12,398 nt of DNA from UBA1067 sp963661055 (lineage in GTDB: Bacteria; Verrucomicrobiota; Kiritimatiellia; RFP12; UBA1067), in contig CAVLAC010000064.1 in the NCBI GenBank assembly GCA_963661055.1, positions 1 to 12,398 on the forward strand. The letters are read 5' to 3'. Numbering within the stretch: the stretch's first letter is position 1; each line of letters begins with the position of its first letter. This document shows, one piece after another, positions 1 through 6,282 of the stretch. The notes beneath the pieces were generated by a model. That model searched no databases and was not told the DNA's origin. It saw only the letters and a program-made list of their open reading frames with translations. The translations under genes were made by a program, and so were the position numbers.

Positions 1-285
1 GAGGGGCGGGGGTTGCACGAGAGGAGTGGAGCGGCTCGCCGCCGTAAGAGTGACTCTCGTACGCCACCACAGACTCTGTCTAGGCAGGGCTGACTGAACG
101 AAGTTTCTTGTCTAAGCGCGAAAGGCGGTACGAGACCGCGCAACGACGGGTCGGGCAACACCCGCACGAGCCGCCCTCCACTTCTCTGCGAACTCTGCGT
201 CTCTTGGATAATTCTCAGCGTGTTAAGAGTTTTAGCGGCTCGGGGAACCGCACGCGCTGCCCTACCAATCGGGGCGGAAATATGG
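1..285. other. Non-coding leader region with short hairpins
   Basis: I see no convincing gene here. A weak 60-codon TTG-start frame at 108-290 runs through the promoter and resembles no known protein. The stretch carries several small inverted repeats in a row: GCGGT (125-129) pairs with ACCGC (135-139), and CGGG (152-155) pairs with CCCG (161-164). The microrepeat CTCTGCG occurs at 184-190 and 193-199, with a decayed third unit (CTCTTGG) at 201-207. The run of small stems could be a structured RNA or simply intergenic repeat debris. I found no tRNA T-loop and nothing I recognise as tmRNA or RNase P RNA. Confidence 0.5.
258..268 (-). repeat. Half copy of the REP-like element
   Basis: The bases TGCC followed by CTACCAA match the right half (stem end plus tail) of the hairpin elements found in nfo and in the LysM gene. 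The left stem and the AGGGAC loop are absent or decayed. On the minus strand it begins TTGGTAG, the GTAG end of the element. The CTACCAA tail overlaps the place where the -35 box of the downstream promoter would lie (263-268). The match is short, so it could be chance. Confidence 0.35.
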
Positions 286-291
286 TATAAT
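263..291 (+). promoter_or_regulatory. Extended -10 promoter for the nfo operon
   Basis: A perfect TATAAT box at 286-291 is preceded by TGG at 283-285, giving the extended -10 form TGnTATAAT. Seventeen bases upstream lies TACCAA (263-268), a poor -35 match, which fits an extended -10 promoter that relies little on the -35 box. Transcription would begin near 298, leaving a leader of about 34 bases before the nfo start at 332. It is the only clear sigma-70-like promoter I see ahead of the co-directional gene run. Confidence 0.7.
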
Positions 292-331
292 AGTTGGAAA
301 GAAAAGTGGTAGCAGGAGTGCGAATAGAAAT

Positions 332-1252
332 ATGAAGATTGGATGTCATTTATCCAGTTCAGGCGGATATCTCGCGATGGCGCAGACAGCCGTCTCGATT
401 GGTGCTAATGTATTTCAGTTTTTTACACGCAATCCGCGCGGTGGCGCGGCAAAACCCCTTGATAAAACTGACATCGCGGCATTTAGCGATTATGCCGCGC
501 AACACGGGGTTGGACCCATCCTCGCACACGCTCCGTATACCCTCAACGCGGCAGGGGCGGAAGCTCGTGTGAGGGAATTTGCTGAGGCGACGATGGCGGA
601 CGATTTAGTGCGCATTGCCGCGACACCAGGTGCCCTCTACAATTTTCATCCGGGTTCACATGTTGGGCAAGGGACGGAAGCTGGGATTGAGCTTATTGCG
701 TCTATGCTCGCAAGAATTTTCTTTAAACGGGGCGCAAGGGACTGCGCCCCCTACCAAAGCGGCGCAAGGGACTGCGCTCCCTACCAAAGCGGCGCAATGG
801 ACTCCGCCCCCTACCAAAATTGTGTTCTTCTTGAGACGATGGCGGGTAAGGGCAGTGAGATTGGGCGCAGTTTTGAGGAGATTAAGACGATAATTGATCT
901 CACGGACTCTAAGCTTGGTCACGCGGCACCTTTGGGGGTCTGTCTTGATACCTGCCATGTTTGGGACGCGGGCTATGACATTGTCGGTGATTTGGATGGT
1001 GTCATTGCCCAATTTGACGCGGTAATTGGGCTTGGACGGCTCAAGGCGATTCATCTCAATGACTCCCTCAATGGGTGCGCGAGCCATAAGGACCGCCACG
1101 CGAAGATTGGTAAGGGTAAGATTGGACTCGAAGCTCTCACGCGCGTCATTAACCATCCGAAACTTCGGGATTTACCTTTTTATTTGGAGACCCCTTGCGA
1201 CCTCCAGGGCTACAAAGAAGAGATCGCGTTATTGAAAGGATTGTGGAAATGA
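332..1252 (+). CDS. nfo: Endonuclease IV with a 30-residue repeat-derived insert
   Basis: This is an AP endonuclease (deoxyribonuclease IV) of base-excision repair, which cuts DNA 5' of abasic sites using three metal ions in a TIM barrel. All the expected metal-ligand positions are visible: H66, H106 (in NFHPGSH), E168, D206 and H209 (CLDTCH), H241 (IHLND), D254 and H256 (HKDRHAKIGKG) and E286 (LET). Its 306 residues exceed the usual 275-285. The excess is three tandem 10-residue units at about 134-163, of the form GARDCAPYQS. They sit between the helix ending LARIF and the strand VLLET, a loop that should tolerate extra residues. The inserts are in frame and keep every ligand, so the enzyme is probably functional. 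An AGGAG motif at 314-318 lies rather far (13 bases) from the ATG. The stop overlaps the panC start (ATGA). Confidence 0.96.
   Translation: MKIGCHLSSSGGYLAMAQTAVSIGANVFQFFTRNPRGGAAKPLDKTDIAAFSDYAAQHGVGPILAHAPYTLNAAGAEARVREFAEATMADDLVRIAATPGALYNFHPGSHVGQGTEAGIELIASMLARIFFKRGARDCAPYQSGARDCAPYQSGAMDSAPYQNCVLLETMAGKGSEIGRSFEEIKTIIDLTDSKLGHAAPLGVCLDTCHVWDAGYDIVGDLDGVIAQFDAVIGLGRLKAIHLNDSLNGCASHKDRHAKIGKGKIGLEALTRVINHPKLRDLPFYLETPCDLQGYKEEIALLKGLWK
729..820 (-). repeat. Three tandem 30-base REP-like hairpin units inside nfo
   Basis: The units occupy 731-760, 761-790 and 791-820. In the first, GGGGCGCA (729-736) pairs perfectly with TGCGCCCC (743-750) around the loop AGGGAC (737-742), followed by the tail CTACCAA. 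On the minus strand this reads TTGGTAG followed directly by the hairpin. By eye, unit 2 differs from unit 1 at one core position (TGCGCT for TGCGCC). Unit 3 differs at two core positions (AATGGAC, CTCCGCC), with a changed tail end. The unit length is a multiple of three and keeps the nfo frame open. The tandem copies have no spacers, so this is not a CRISPR array. Confidence 0.88.
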
Positions 1253-2073
1253 AGATATTTCGAGAGCCCGCGAAGTTGCAGAAGTGGGCGAAAGCGCGGC
1301 GTTTGGCAGGTGCGAAGATTGCGCTTGTGCCAACGATGGGCTATTTGCACGAGGGGCATATGAGCCTCATCGCGGCGGCCAAAAAGCGTGGGGCGGACGA
1401 AATTATCGTCAGTGTCTTTGTGAACCCCGTGCAGTTTGGTCCGAATGAAGACTACGCGAAATATCCGCGTGATGAGAAGGCGGACTTAGCGAAGTGCCGC
1501 GCGGCGGGGGCTACGGCGATATTCTTCCCGACACCCGCTAATATGTATTTGCCGCGCCACTCGACTTATATCACCGAAGAAGATGTGGCGAAGGGCTATT
1601 GCGGGGCGCGCCGTCCAGGACACTTCCGCGGCGTTTGCACGGTTGTCGCGAAGCTCTTTAATCTCGCCCACCCTACCTTCGCCGTCTTCGGACAGAAGGA
1701 TTATCAGCAGGCGCAAGTTATCCGTCGTATGGTGCGCGACCTCAATTTTGACCTCGAGATTATTACCGCACCAATCGTCCGTGAACCCACGGGACTTGCC
1801 CGCTCGTCACGGAACACCTATCTCACGCCGAAAGAAAAGGAACAGGCACTGGCGCTTTCGCGTGCCGCAAAGTCCGTTAAGGCGGGTAAGCGTGTCGCGG
1901 CGGAACAAAAGCGCATTTGGAAAGACCTTGAGAAAGCGGGTTTGAAGCCCGACTATGTGGAGTTCGCGGATGGCGAGACGCTTGAAAAAGTGAAAGTCAC
2001 CGCCAAGGGCACCGTCGTCCTTTTGGCGGCGTACTGCGGCAAGACGCGGCTCATTGATAATCGTGTAATTTAA
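1249..2073 (+). CDS. panC: Pantothenate synthetase
   Basis: PanC joins pantoate and beta-alanine, using ATP, to make pantothenate for coenzyme A; it is cytoplasmic. The 274-residue protein carries the nucleotidyltransferase signature PTMGYLHEGHMSL (28-40, with H34 and H37 of the HxGH motif). It also has VFVNPVQFGPNEDYAKYPRD (56-75), FGQKDYQQ (148-154) and the KMSKS-like loop GLARSSRN (182-189). I chose ATG 1249 because AAAGGA lies 8 bases upstream (1235-1240) and the ATG overlaps the nfo stop as ATGA. The frame extends upstream to 1195, but that would add 18 non-homologous residues inside nfo. No panB or panD is visible in the window, so panC appears separated from the rest of its pathway. 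Confidence 0.96.
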   Translation: MKIFREPAKLQKWAKARRLAGAKIALVPTMGYLHEGHMSLIAAAKKRGADEIIVSVFVNPVQFGPNEDYAKYPRDEKADLAKCRAAGATAIFFPTPANMYLPRHSTYITEEDVAKGYCGARRPGHFRGVCTVVAKLFNLAHPTFAVFGQKDYQQAQVIRRMVRDLNFDLEIITAPIVREPTGLARSSRNTYLTPKEKEQALALSRAAKSVKAGKRVAAEQKRIWKDLEKAGLKPDYVEFADGETLEKVKVTAKGTVVLLAAYCGKTRLIDNRVI

Positions 2074-2093
2074 CAACTAAGAAGGAAAAAGTA

Positions 2094-3860
2094 ATGATAC
2101 TACGAAAACTACTCGCCTCATTGGCAATGGTCCTCGCGGCACTCGGTGCCTTCGCGGGGGATAAGGTTTACTTGTGGCCCGAGGGCAAAATGCCCGATGC
2201 CCAGCCCCACCAAATTGCCGCGATGACGGATGTCTCGGGCAAGCCTGACTTCAAGGCGGATGAATGGCGCAAGCCGTATCTCGAGTGGTTTGAGGCTCCT
2301 GCCGAAACGAACCGCACGGGCGCGTGTATGATTCTTATTTCGGGTGGCAGTTATGAGTGCCTCTGCGATGTGGGCTGGATTCATATTTGGAACAAGATGC
2401 TTACCGAAGCGGGCATTCAGTGCGTGAATCTCGTCTACCGCTCGCCGCGTCCGAGAGGGCTCCTTATTTATCAGACGGCGTGGGAAGACGGACAGCGCGC
2501 GGTGCGCCTCGTGCGTAAAGAAGCGTCCGAGCGCGGCATTGACCCCGAGCGCATTGGCGTGATGTCGCAGTCCGCTGGCTCGCATTTGGCGGTCTTGCTC
2601 GCGACGAGCTCCTTGACCCCCGCCTATGAGAAGGTGGACGAAGTCGACGACATTCCTTGTCACATCAATTGGGCGTGCACCCACTCCATTGCCTATGGGC
2701 TTACGGATGGCTACGGCATCCCCAATTCGCGTATGGGCGACCAGGTGGATGTGAAGCTCGACCCCGCGTTCAAGTTTGACGCGAAGACTTGCCCGATGTG
2801 GATGTCTCACGGTGGCGTAGATCCTTATTCTCCGCTCGCTTCTACCCAGGTTTATCGTCAACTTCGCCGTATGAAGATTCCTGCCGAAGTACACCTTTAC
2901 CCTGATAAGTGGCACGGCGTATGGGGCACGGAACGCGCGATTGAGTTTATGCGTCAGATGGGCTTCTTGGGCAAGGTTGCGCCTGAAGTCGATGTTATGA
3001 CGCGCTTTACTGAGGCGGATGACCTCGCGACCCACAGCGGCAAACTCCCGATTTGGCCCGAGGGCAAGATGCCCGATGTCCGTACCAACCAGTGCACGCC
3101 CTATATCGAGTGGCATATTCCTAAGAACCTGAAGACGACGGCAATCCAAATTGCCTATTCGGGTGGCGGCTATGGTGGGAACAACCCCGATGGCGCGGAA
3201 GTCGTGCCTGTGCGGCGTTATTTGAATGAGAAGGGTATGACGGTTGTCACGATGAAGTATCGTACGCCGCGTCCTGAGGGACTCGCCAAGCACACAACGG
3301 CGTGGGAAGATTTGCAGCGCGCGATTCGCCTCGTGAGAGCGGGCGCGGCAGAACGCGGACTCGACCCCAACCGCATTGGTATCACGGGTTGCTCGGCGGG
3401 CGGGCACCTCACGCTTATGGGCGCGACCACCTCGAAGACCCACGCGTATAATCCGATTGATGATATTGATAAGCTTTCTTGTGCTGTGCAGTGGGCGGTT
3501 GCGATTTATCCAGCCTATGCGCTCACGGACGGCATTGACCAGCCGAATGTTAATCGCGGCAATGAGGATACGGACCGCCTTGTGACGGACTTCGCGTTCG
3601 ACTTGGCGACACCGCCGATTCTCTTCATCCACGGTGACGCGGATGTTTGGGCGACGATGAACTCCGTGAAGGCGTGGGAGCAGCTTCGCCGTATGGGCAT
3701 TCAGGGCGAACTTCATACGCTCGCGACGCGCAATCACTGCTTTATGTTTGCGGCAACTCCTGGTACGGGTAGCTACACCTACCTCGACCGCTACTGGGAA
3801 TTCTTGAGAACTAAGGGCTTCGTCAAAGATAACGAAAATGTCGTCCAACCCACAAAATAA
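2094..3860 (+). CDS. Secreted tandem alpha/beta hydrolase (esterase-like)
   Basis: This 588-residue protein begins with a signal peptide (MILRKLLASLAMVLAALGAF, cleavage near AFA-G at about residue 22). It then carries two homologous alpha/beta-hydrolase domains of the acetyl-xylan-esterase/BD-FAE type, at about 25-295 and 318-578. Each starts with the same WPEGKMPD motif (28-35 and 321-328) and has matching YRSPRPRG/YRTPRPEG and TAWED segments. Likely triads are S160-D243-H274 in domain 1 and S434-D517-H548 in domain 2. The nucleophile elbow is classical in domain 2 (GCSAG) but SQSAG in domain 1. The oxyanion region is SGGSY or SGGGY. A role in removing ester groups from plant or host glycans is inferred; the substrate cannot be read from the sequence. 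AAGGA (2082-2086) lies 7 bases before the ATG. The 3' end overlaps the next gene. Confidence 0.88.
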   Translation: MILRKLLASLAMVLAALGAFAGDKVYLWPEGKMPDAQPHQIAAMTDVSGKPDFKADEWRKPYLEWFEAPAETNRTGACMILISGGSYECLCDVGWIHIWNKMLTEAGIQCVNLVYRSPRPRGLLIYQTAWEDGQRAVRLVRKEASERGIDPERIGVMSQSAGSHLAVLLATSSLTPAYEKVDEVDDIPCHINWACTHSIAYGLTDGYGIPNSRMGDQVDVKLDPAFKFDAKTCPMWMSHGGVDPYSPLASTQVYRQLRRMKIPAEVHLYPDKWHGVWGTERAIEFMRQMGFLGKVAPEVDVMTRFTEADDLATHSGKLPIWPEGKMPDVRTNQCTPYIEWHIPKNLKTTAIQIAYSGGGYGGNNPDGAEVVPVRRYLNEKGMTVVTMKYRTPRPEGLAKHTTAWEDLQRAIRLVRAGAAERGLDPNRIGITGCSAGGHLTLMGATTSKTHAYNPIDDIDKLSCAVQWAVAIYPAYALTDGIDQPNVNRGNEDTDRLVTDFAFDLATPPILFIHGDADVWATMNSVKAWEQLRRMGIQGELHTLATRNHCFMFAATPGTGSYTYLDRYWEFLRTKGFVKDNENVVQPTK

Positions 3861-4293
3861 AGTATCCGTCTGGGGTGTCGCGATAGGCGGGAGTTTACTG
3901 ATTCACTTCGTGCTCCTCGGCCTACTCGCGATGACGGCGGGGGGTAGCGGGGTGGAAGAGACTCCGCCCCCAGCCGAGCCCACGCCTGCGCCTGCCGCGA
4001 CAAGTGAGGACGGCGGGCAAGGGACTGCCCGCCCTACCACGCCCCCTACCAGACCCATTACACCCGCCGCGCCCACACAAGGTTCTGCCGCGCCGCGTGC
4101 GACGGCAGAGGCGGCTACAGAAGGTGAGGTCGTTACCTATGTCGTCAAGCAGGGCGATAATCTGACGCGGATTGCTCGCGCTTGTGGGTCAACAGTGACG
4201 GAACTCGCCGAACTGAACGGCAAACCCGTGAAGCGGCTTGAAAAGCTTTGGGTGGGACAGAAAATCAAACTGCCGCGCCCGATTTCGGAATAA
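3838..4293 (+). CDS. Membrane-anchored LysM-domain protein
   Basis: The 151-residue protein has a short cytoplasmic N-terminus and one hydrophobic segment (about 12-33, GVAIGGSLLIHFVLLGLLAM). A low-complexity linker rich in Pro, Ala and Thr follows (about 40-97), then a C-terminal LysM domain (about 99-146). The LysM domain shows YVVKQGDNLTRIAR, the Asn-Gly of AELNGK, and LWVGQKIKLP. LysM binds GlcNAc-containing glycans such as peptidoglycan, so the protein probably tethers the inner membrane to the cell wall; no catalytic domain is present. The ATG lies 23 bases before the stop of the hydrolase gene, with no good Shine-Dalgarno sequence, which suggests translational coupling. Much of the linker is encoded by REP-like hairpin elements. 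Confidence 0.85.
   Translation: MSSNPQNKVSVWGVAIGGSLLIHFVLLGLLAMTAGGSGVEETPPPAEPTPAPAATSEDGGQGTARPTTPPTRPITPAAPTQGSAAPRATAEAATEGEVVTYVVKQGDNLTRIARACGSTVTELAELNGKPVKRLEKLWVGQKIKLPRPISE
3949..3975 (-). repeat. Degenerate REP-like hairpin in the LysM linker
   Basis: GGGGTGGA (3949-3956) pairs with TCCGCCCC (3963-3970) over 8 positions, with one G-T wobble, around a 6-base loop AGAGAC that differs from AGGGAC by one base. The following CAGCC replaces CTACC. Stem length, loop length and loop sequence match the intact copies, so I read it as an older copy. It encodes the start of the proline-rich linker (VEETPPPAEP). Confidence 0.55.
4012..4051 (-). repeat. Full plus half REP-like element in the LysM linker
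   Basis: GGCGGGCA (4012-4019) pairs perfectly with TGCCCGCC (4026-4033) around the loop AGGGAC (4020-4025), followed by CTACCA (4034-4039). A truncated second unit follows at once: CGCCCC (4040-4045) and CTACCA (4046-4051). The stem sequence differs from the nfo copies, but both arms changed together, while loop and tail are identical. The loop starts at the third codon position here and at the first in nfo, so the encoded peptides differ (GGQGTARPTT against GARDCAPYQS). Confidence 0.85.
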
Positions 4294-4306
4294 TAGGAAG
4301 ATATGC

Positions 4307-4312
4307 AGGAGG
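4307..4312 (+). promoter_or_regulatory. Shine-Dalgarno site fixing the lipoprotein start
   Basis: AGGAGG lies 5 bases before ATG 4318 and inside the frame that would begin at ATG 4303. It therefore favours 4318, which also gives a clean lipoprotein signal peptide (MSKWYKTLGLGIALALAGC). Confidence 0.85.
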
Positions 4313-4317
4313 TAAAA

Positions 4318-6279
4318 ATGAGTAAATGGTATAAGACATTAGGATTAGGCATTGCGCTCGCCCTCGCGGGTTGCTGCACCGCCCCCGCTCCCCAACCCTA
4401 CGCAGCCGCGTTTGATGAGGGGTTTGTGGATAAGTCGTCCGCCGCGGAAACGGTCATTGCGCCGAATCGGGTGGTGCGCCTTGAGTTTTGCTCGCCTGCG
4501 GCACTTCCCGCGACAATGGACTTCCTGCGTAGCCGCAACGACAATAAAGACCGCCAGATTTGGGGCAAGGAGAAGAACTTCTACGGCGATGGCTCCTACC
4601 TGCGCAAGGCGGGGGAGTGGAACTTTGCTGAGTTCGTCATTCTCGGCAATGAAATGCAGGCATATTTGAACGGACAGGACATTGGGCAATTCTCCCCCGC
4701 CAAATATGACGCGTTCGCGGCAGATAAGAGCCTCCAGTTCCGTAATGTGCGTGTTTTGGCGCTCCCTGAGGGCGCGGCATTTGGTGTCGCGTGCCCGAAG
4801 TTCACGCGTGATTCTTTGCCAGGTTTTCGTACTTACTTCGGCGGCAAAGTCGCCGACTTCAAGAATTGGAAGGGCGTGACGACCGAAGAGAACTTCGATA
4901 ACCCAATTGTCCGTCAAGCCGCGACCCCCGAGAAGCGTGTGGCAATGCAGGCGATTGCGGATAAGGGCATGCGCGAGCACTGGTTTGTGCGCAATGGCAA
5001 CCTTTTCTTTGATGGTTTCAAGGGCGGCTATTCCCTCGCGACGGATCGCGATTATGAGGACTTCGAACTCTGGGCTGACTGGCGTATTCTTTCCATTACG
5101 GGCGATTCGGGGCTCTATCTGCGCGGCGCTCCCCAAGTGCAGATTTGGGATGCCCATAACCAGTGGCACATTGGTTCGGGCGGACTCTACAACAACGAGA
5201 AGAATGCCCACGATGCGCTTGTGATTGCTGATAAGCGCGTCGGTGATTGGAATCGCTTCCATGTCATTATGAAGGGCGATAAGGTCACGGTTTGGCTCAA
5301 CGGCAAGCTTGTCGTCGATAATGTGACCCTTGAGAATTACTGGGATCGGAAGCGTCCGATTTTCCCGATTGAGCAGATTGAGCTTCAGTGCCACGGCGAC
5401 CCGACCGAATGGCGCAATATCTTCATTCGCGAATTGCCTGTCCTTACGCTCCCCTCGAACCGCGTGGGCGTGTGCAGTTGGAGTTGGCAGAAGCCGCTTA
5501 AGGAAGTGGCGGACGCTATGGCGGCGGATGGCGTGAAGGGCATTCACCTCGCGCTAGGTCCGTTCTTGAATCCTGACGGACGCCACGGCGCGGCAGAAAG
5601 TGCTGAGACTCTGGCATTTGTGAAGGATCAGATTCGTACAGGCAAATGGAATTTGATGAGCACGATGATTGGCACGGTCGGCGAGGATTATTCGACACTG
5701 GAGAGTATCCGTAAGACGGGCGGCATTGTGCCAGACGCGAATTGGGAGGCGAACAAGAAGCTTGTCACAGCGGGCGCGAAGCTCACGAAAGATTTGGGTG
5801 GCAAGTATATGTCGCTTCACGCGGGCTTCTTGGATGAGAATGACCCCGCCGCGTTTAAGAAGTATGTCGAGCGCGTCACTTGGATGCGTGATGAGGCGGC
5901 GAAATATGGCGTGGAACTTCTCTTGGAATCGGGACAGGAGACCGCCACTGACCTCGCGGCATTTATGAAGAAGGTGCCGGGTGTTGGCATCAACTTTGAC
6001 CCCGCCAATATGGTTCTTTACGCGAAGGGCAAGCCGATGGAAGCCGTGAAGACGCTTTTGCCGTGGATTAAGCAGGTTCACATCAAAGATGCGCTCTTCA
6101 CCGAGAAGCCGGGTACTTGGGGGACGGAAGTCGTCTGGGGTGACGGCGAAGTCGGCGGACGCGCCTTTATTACTGAACTTGAGAAACTTGGCTACAAGGG
6201 CAACTACATTGTGGAGCGCGAGGGTGGCAACAACCGTGCGGGCGAAATCGGCACGGCACTTAAGCGCATCCGTGACTAA
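4318..6279 (+). CDS. Lipoprotein: 3-keto-disaccharide hydrolase-like (DUF1080) plus TIM barrel
   Basis: The 653-residue protein opens with a lipoprotein signal and lipobox LAG-C19, so it is probably lipid-anchored outside the cytoplasm. Residues about 35-160 look like a partial concanavalin-type repeat (GEWNFAEFVILGNEMQAYLNG). Residues about 170-370 are a fuller DUF1080 (3-keto-disaccharide hydrolase) domain with the matching GDWNRFHVIMKGDKVTVWLNG, QIWDA and PIEQIELQCHG. Residues about 380-653 are a xylose-isomerase-like/AP-endonuclease-2 TIM barrel. Its likely metal ligands are E537 (LLLESGQE), D561 (NFDPAN), H588 (QVHIKDA) and E633 (IVERE). DUF1080 and TIM-barrel proteins of these families act on 3-keto-glycosides in other bacteria, so a joined hydrolysis/isomerisation or elimination role is an inference. 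The partner 3-dehydrogenase is not in the window. The preceding LysM gene ends 24 bases upstream. Confidence 0.85.
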   Translation: MSKWYKTLGLGIALALAGCCTAPAPQPYAAAFDEGFVDKSSAAETVIAPNRVVRLEFCSPAALPATMDFLRSRNDNKDRQIWGKEKNFYGDGSYLRKAGEWNFAEFVILGNEMQAYLNGQDIGQFSPAKYDAFAADKSLQFRNVRVLALPEGAAFGVACPKFTRDSLPGFRTYFGGKVADFKNWKGVTTEENFDNPIVRQAATPEKRVAMQAIADKGMREHWFVRNGNLFFDGFKGGYSLATDRDYEDFELWADWRILSITGDSGLYLRGAPQVQIWDAHNQWHIGSGGLYNNEKNAHDALVIADKRVGDWNRFHVIMKGDKVTVWLNGKLVVDNVTLENYWDRKRPIFPIEQIELQCHGDPTEWRNIFIRELPVLTLPSNRVGVCSWSWQKPLKEVADAMAADGVKGIHLALGPFLNPDGRHGAAESAETLAFVKDQIRTGKWNLMSTMIGTVGEDYSTLESIRKTGGIVPDANWEANKKLVTAGAKLTKDLGGKYMSLHAGFLDENDPAAFKKYVERVTWMRDEAAKYGVELLLESGQETATDLAAFMKKVPGVGINFDPANMVLYAKGKPMEAVKTLLPWIKQVHIKDALFTEKPGTWGTEVVWGDGEVGGRAFITELEKLGYKGNYIVEREGGNNRAGEIGTALKRIRD

Positions 6280-6282
6280 ACT

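Noticed and set aside
108..290. 60-codon frame in the upstream region
   Set aside because: It has a TTG start, no good ribosome-binding site and a low-complexity basic translation, and it ends inside the -10 box of the promoter.
305..322. TGGTAG on the plus strand just before nfo, like the GTAG end of the element
   Set aside because: No stem follows it, so the match is only to the six-base tail.
1..331. Possible tRNA, tmRNA or RNase P RNA upstream of nfo
   Set aside because: No GTTCGA-type T-loop, tmRNA ends or RNase P core motifs are visible on either strand.
665..675. GGGCAAGGGAC in nfo, like the left part of the hairpin element
   Set aside because: No matching right arm or CTACC tail follows, and the encoded residues after HPGSH fit the conserved nfo sequence, so it is native coding sequence.
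731..820. 30-base repeats resembling a CRISPR array
   Set aside because: The three units are directly tandem with no spacers, lie inside nfo in frame, and have no cas genes nearby.
2118..3848. Long minus-strand open frame of 576 codons opposite the esterase gene
   Set aside because: It is the shadow of a GC-rich gene that avoids certain codons. Its translation is rich in Arg, His and Asn and has no recognisable motif, while the plus-strand gene has clear catalytic motifs and a signal peptide.
4303..4317. Earlier ATG for the lipoprotein gene
   Set aside because: It would place the AGGAGG ribosome-binding site inside the coding region and add MQEVK before a clean lipoprotein signal.
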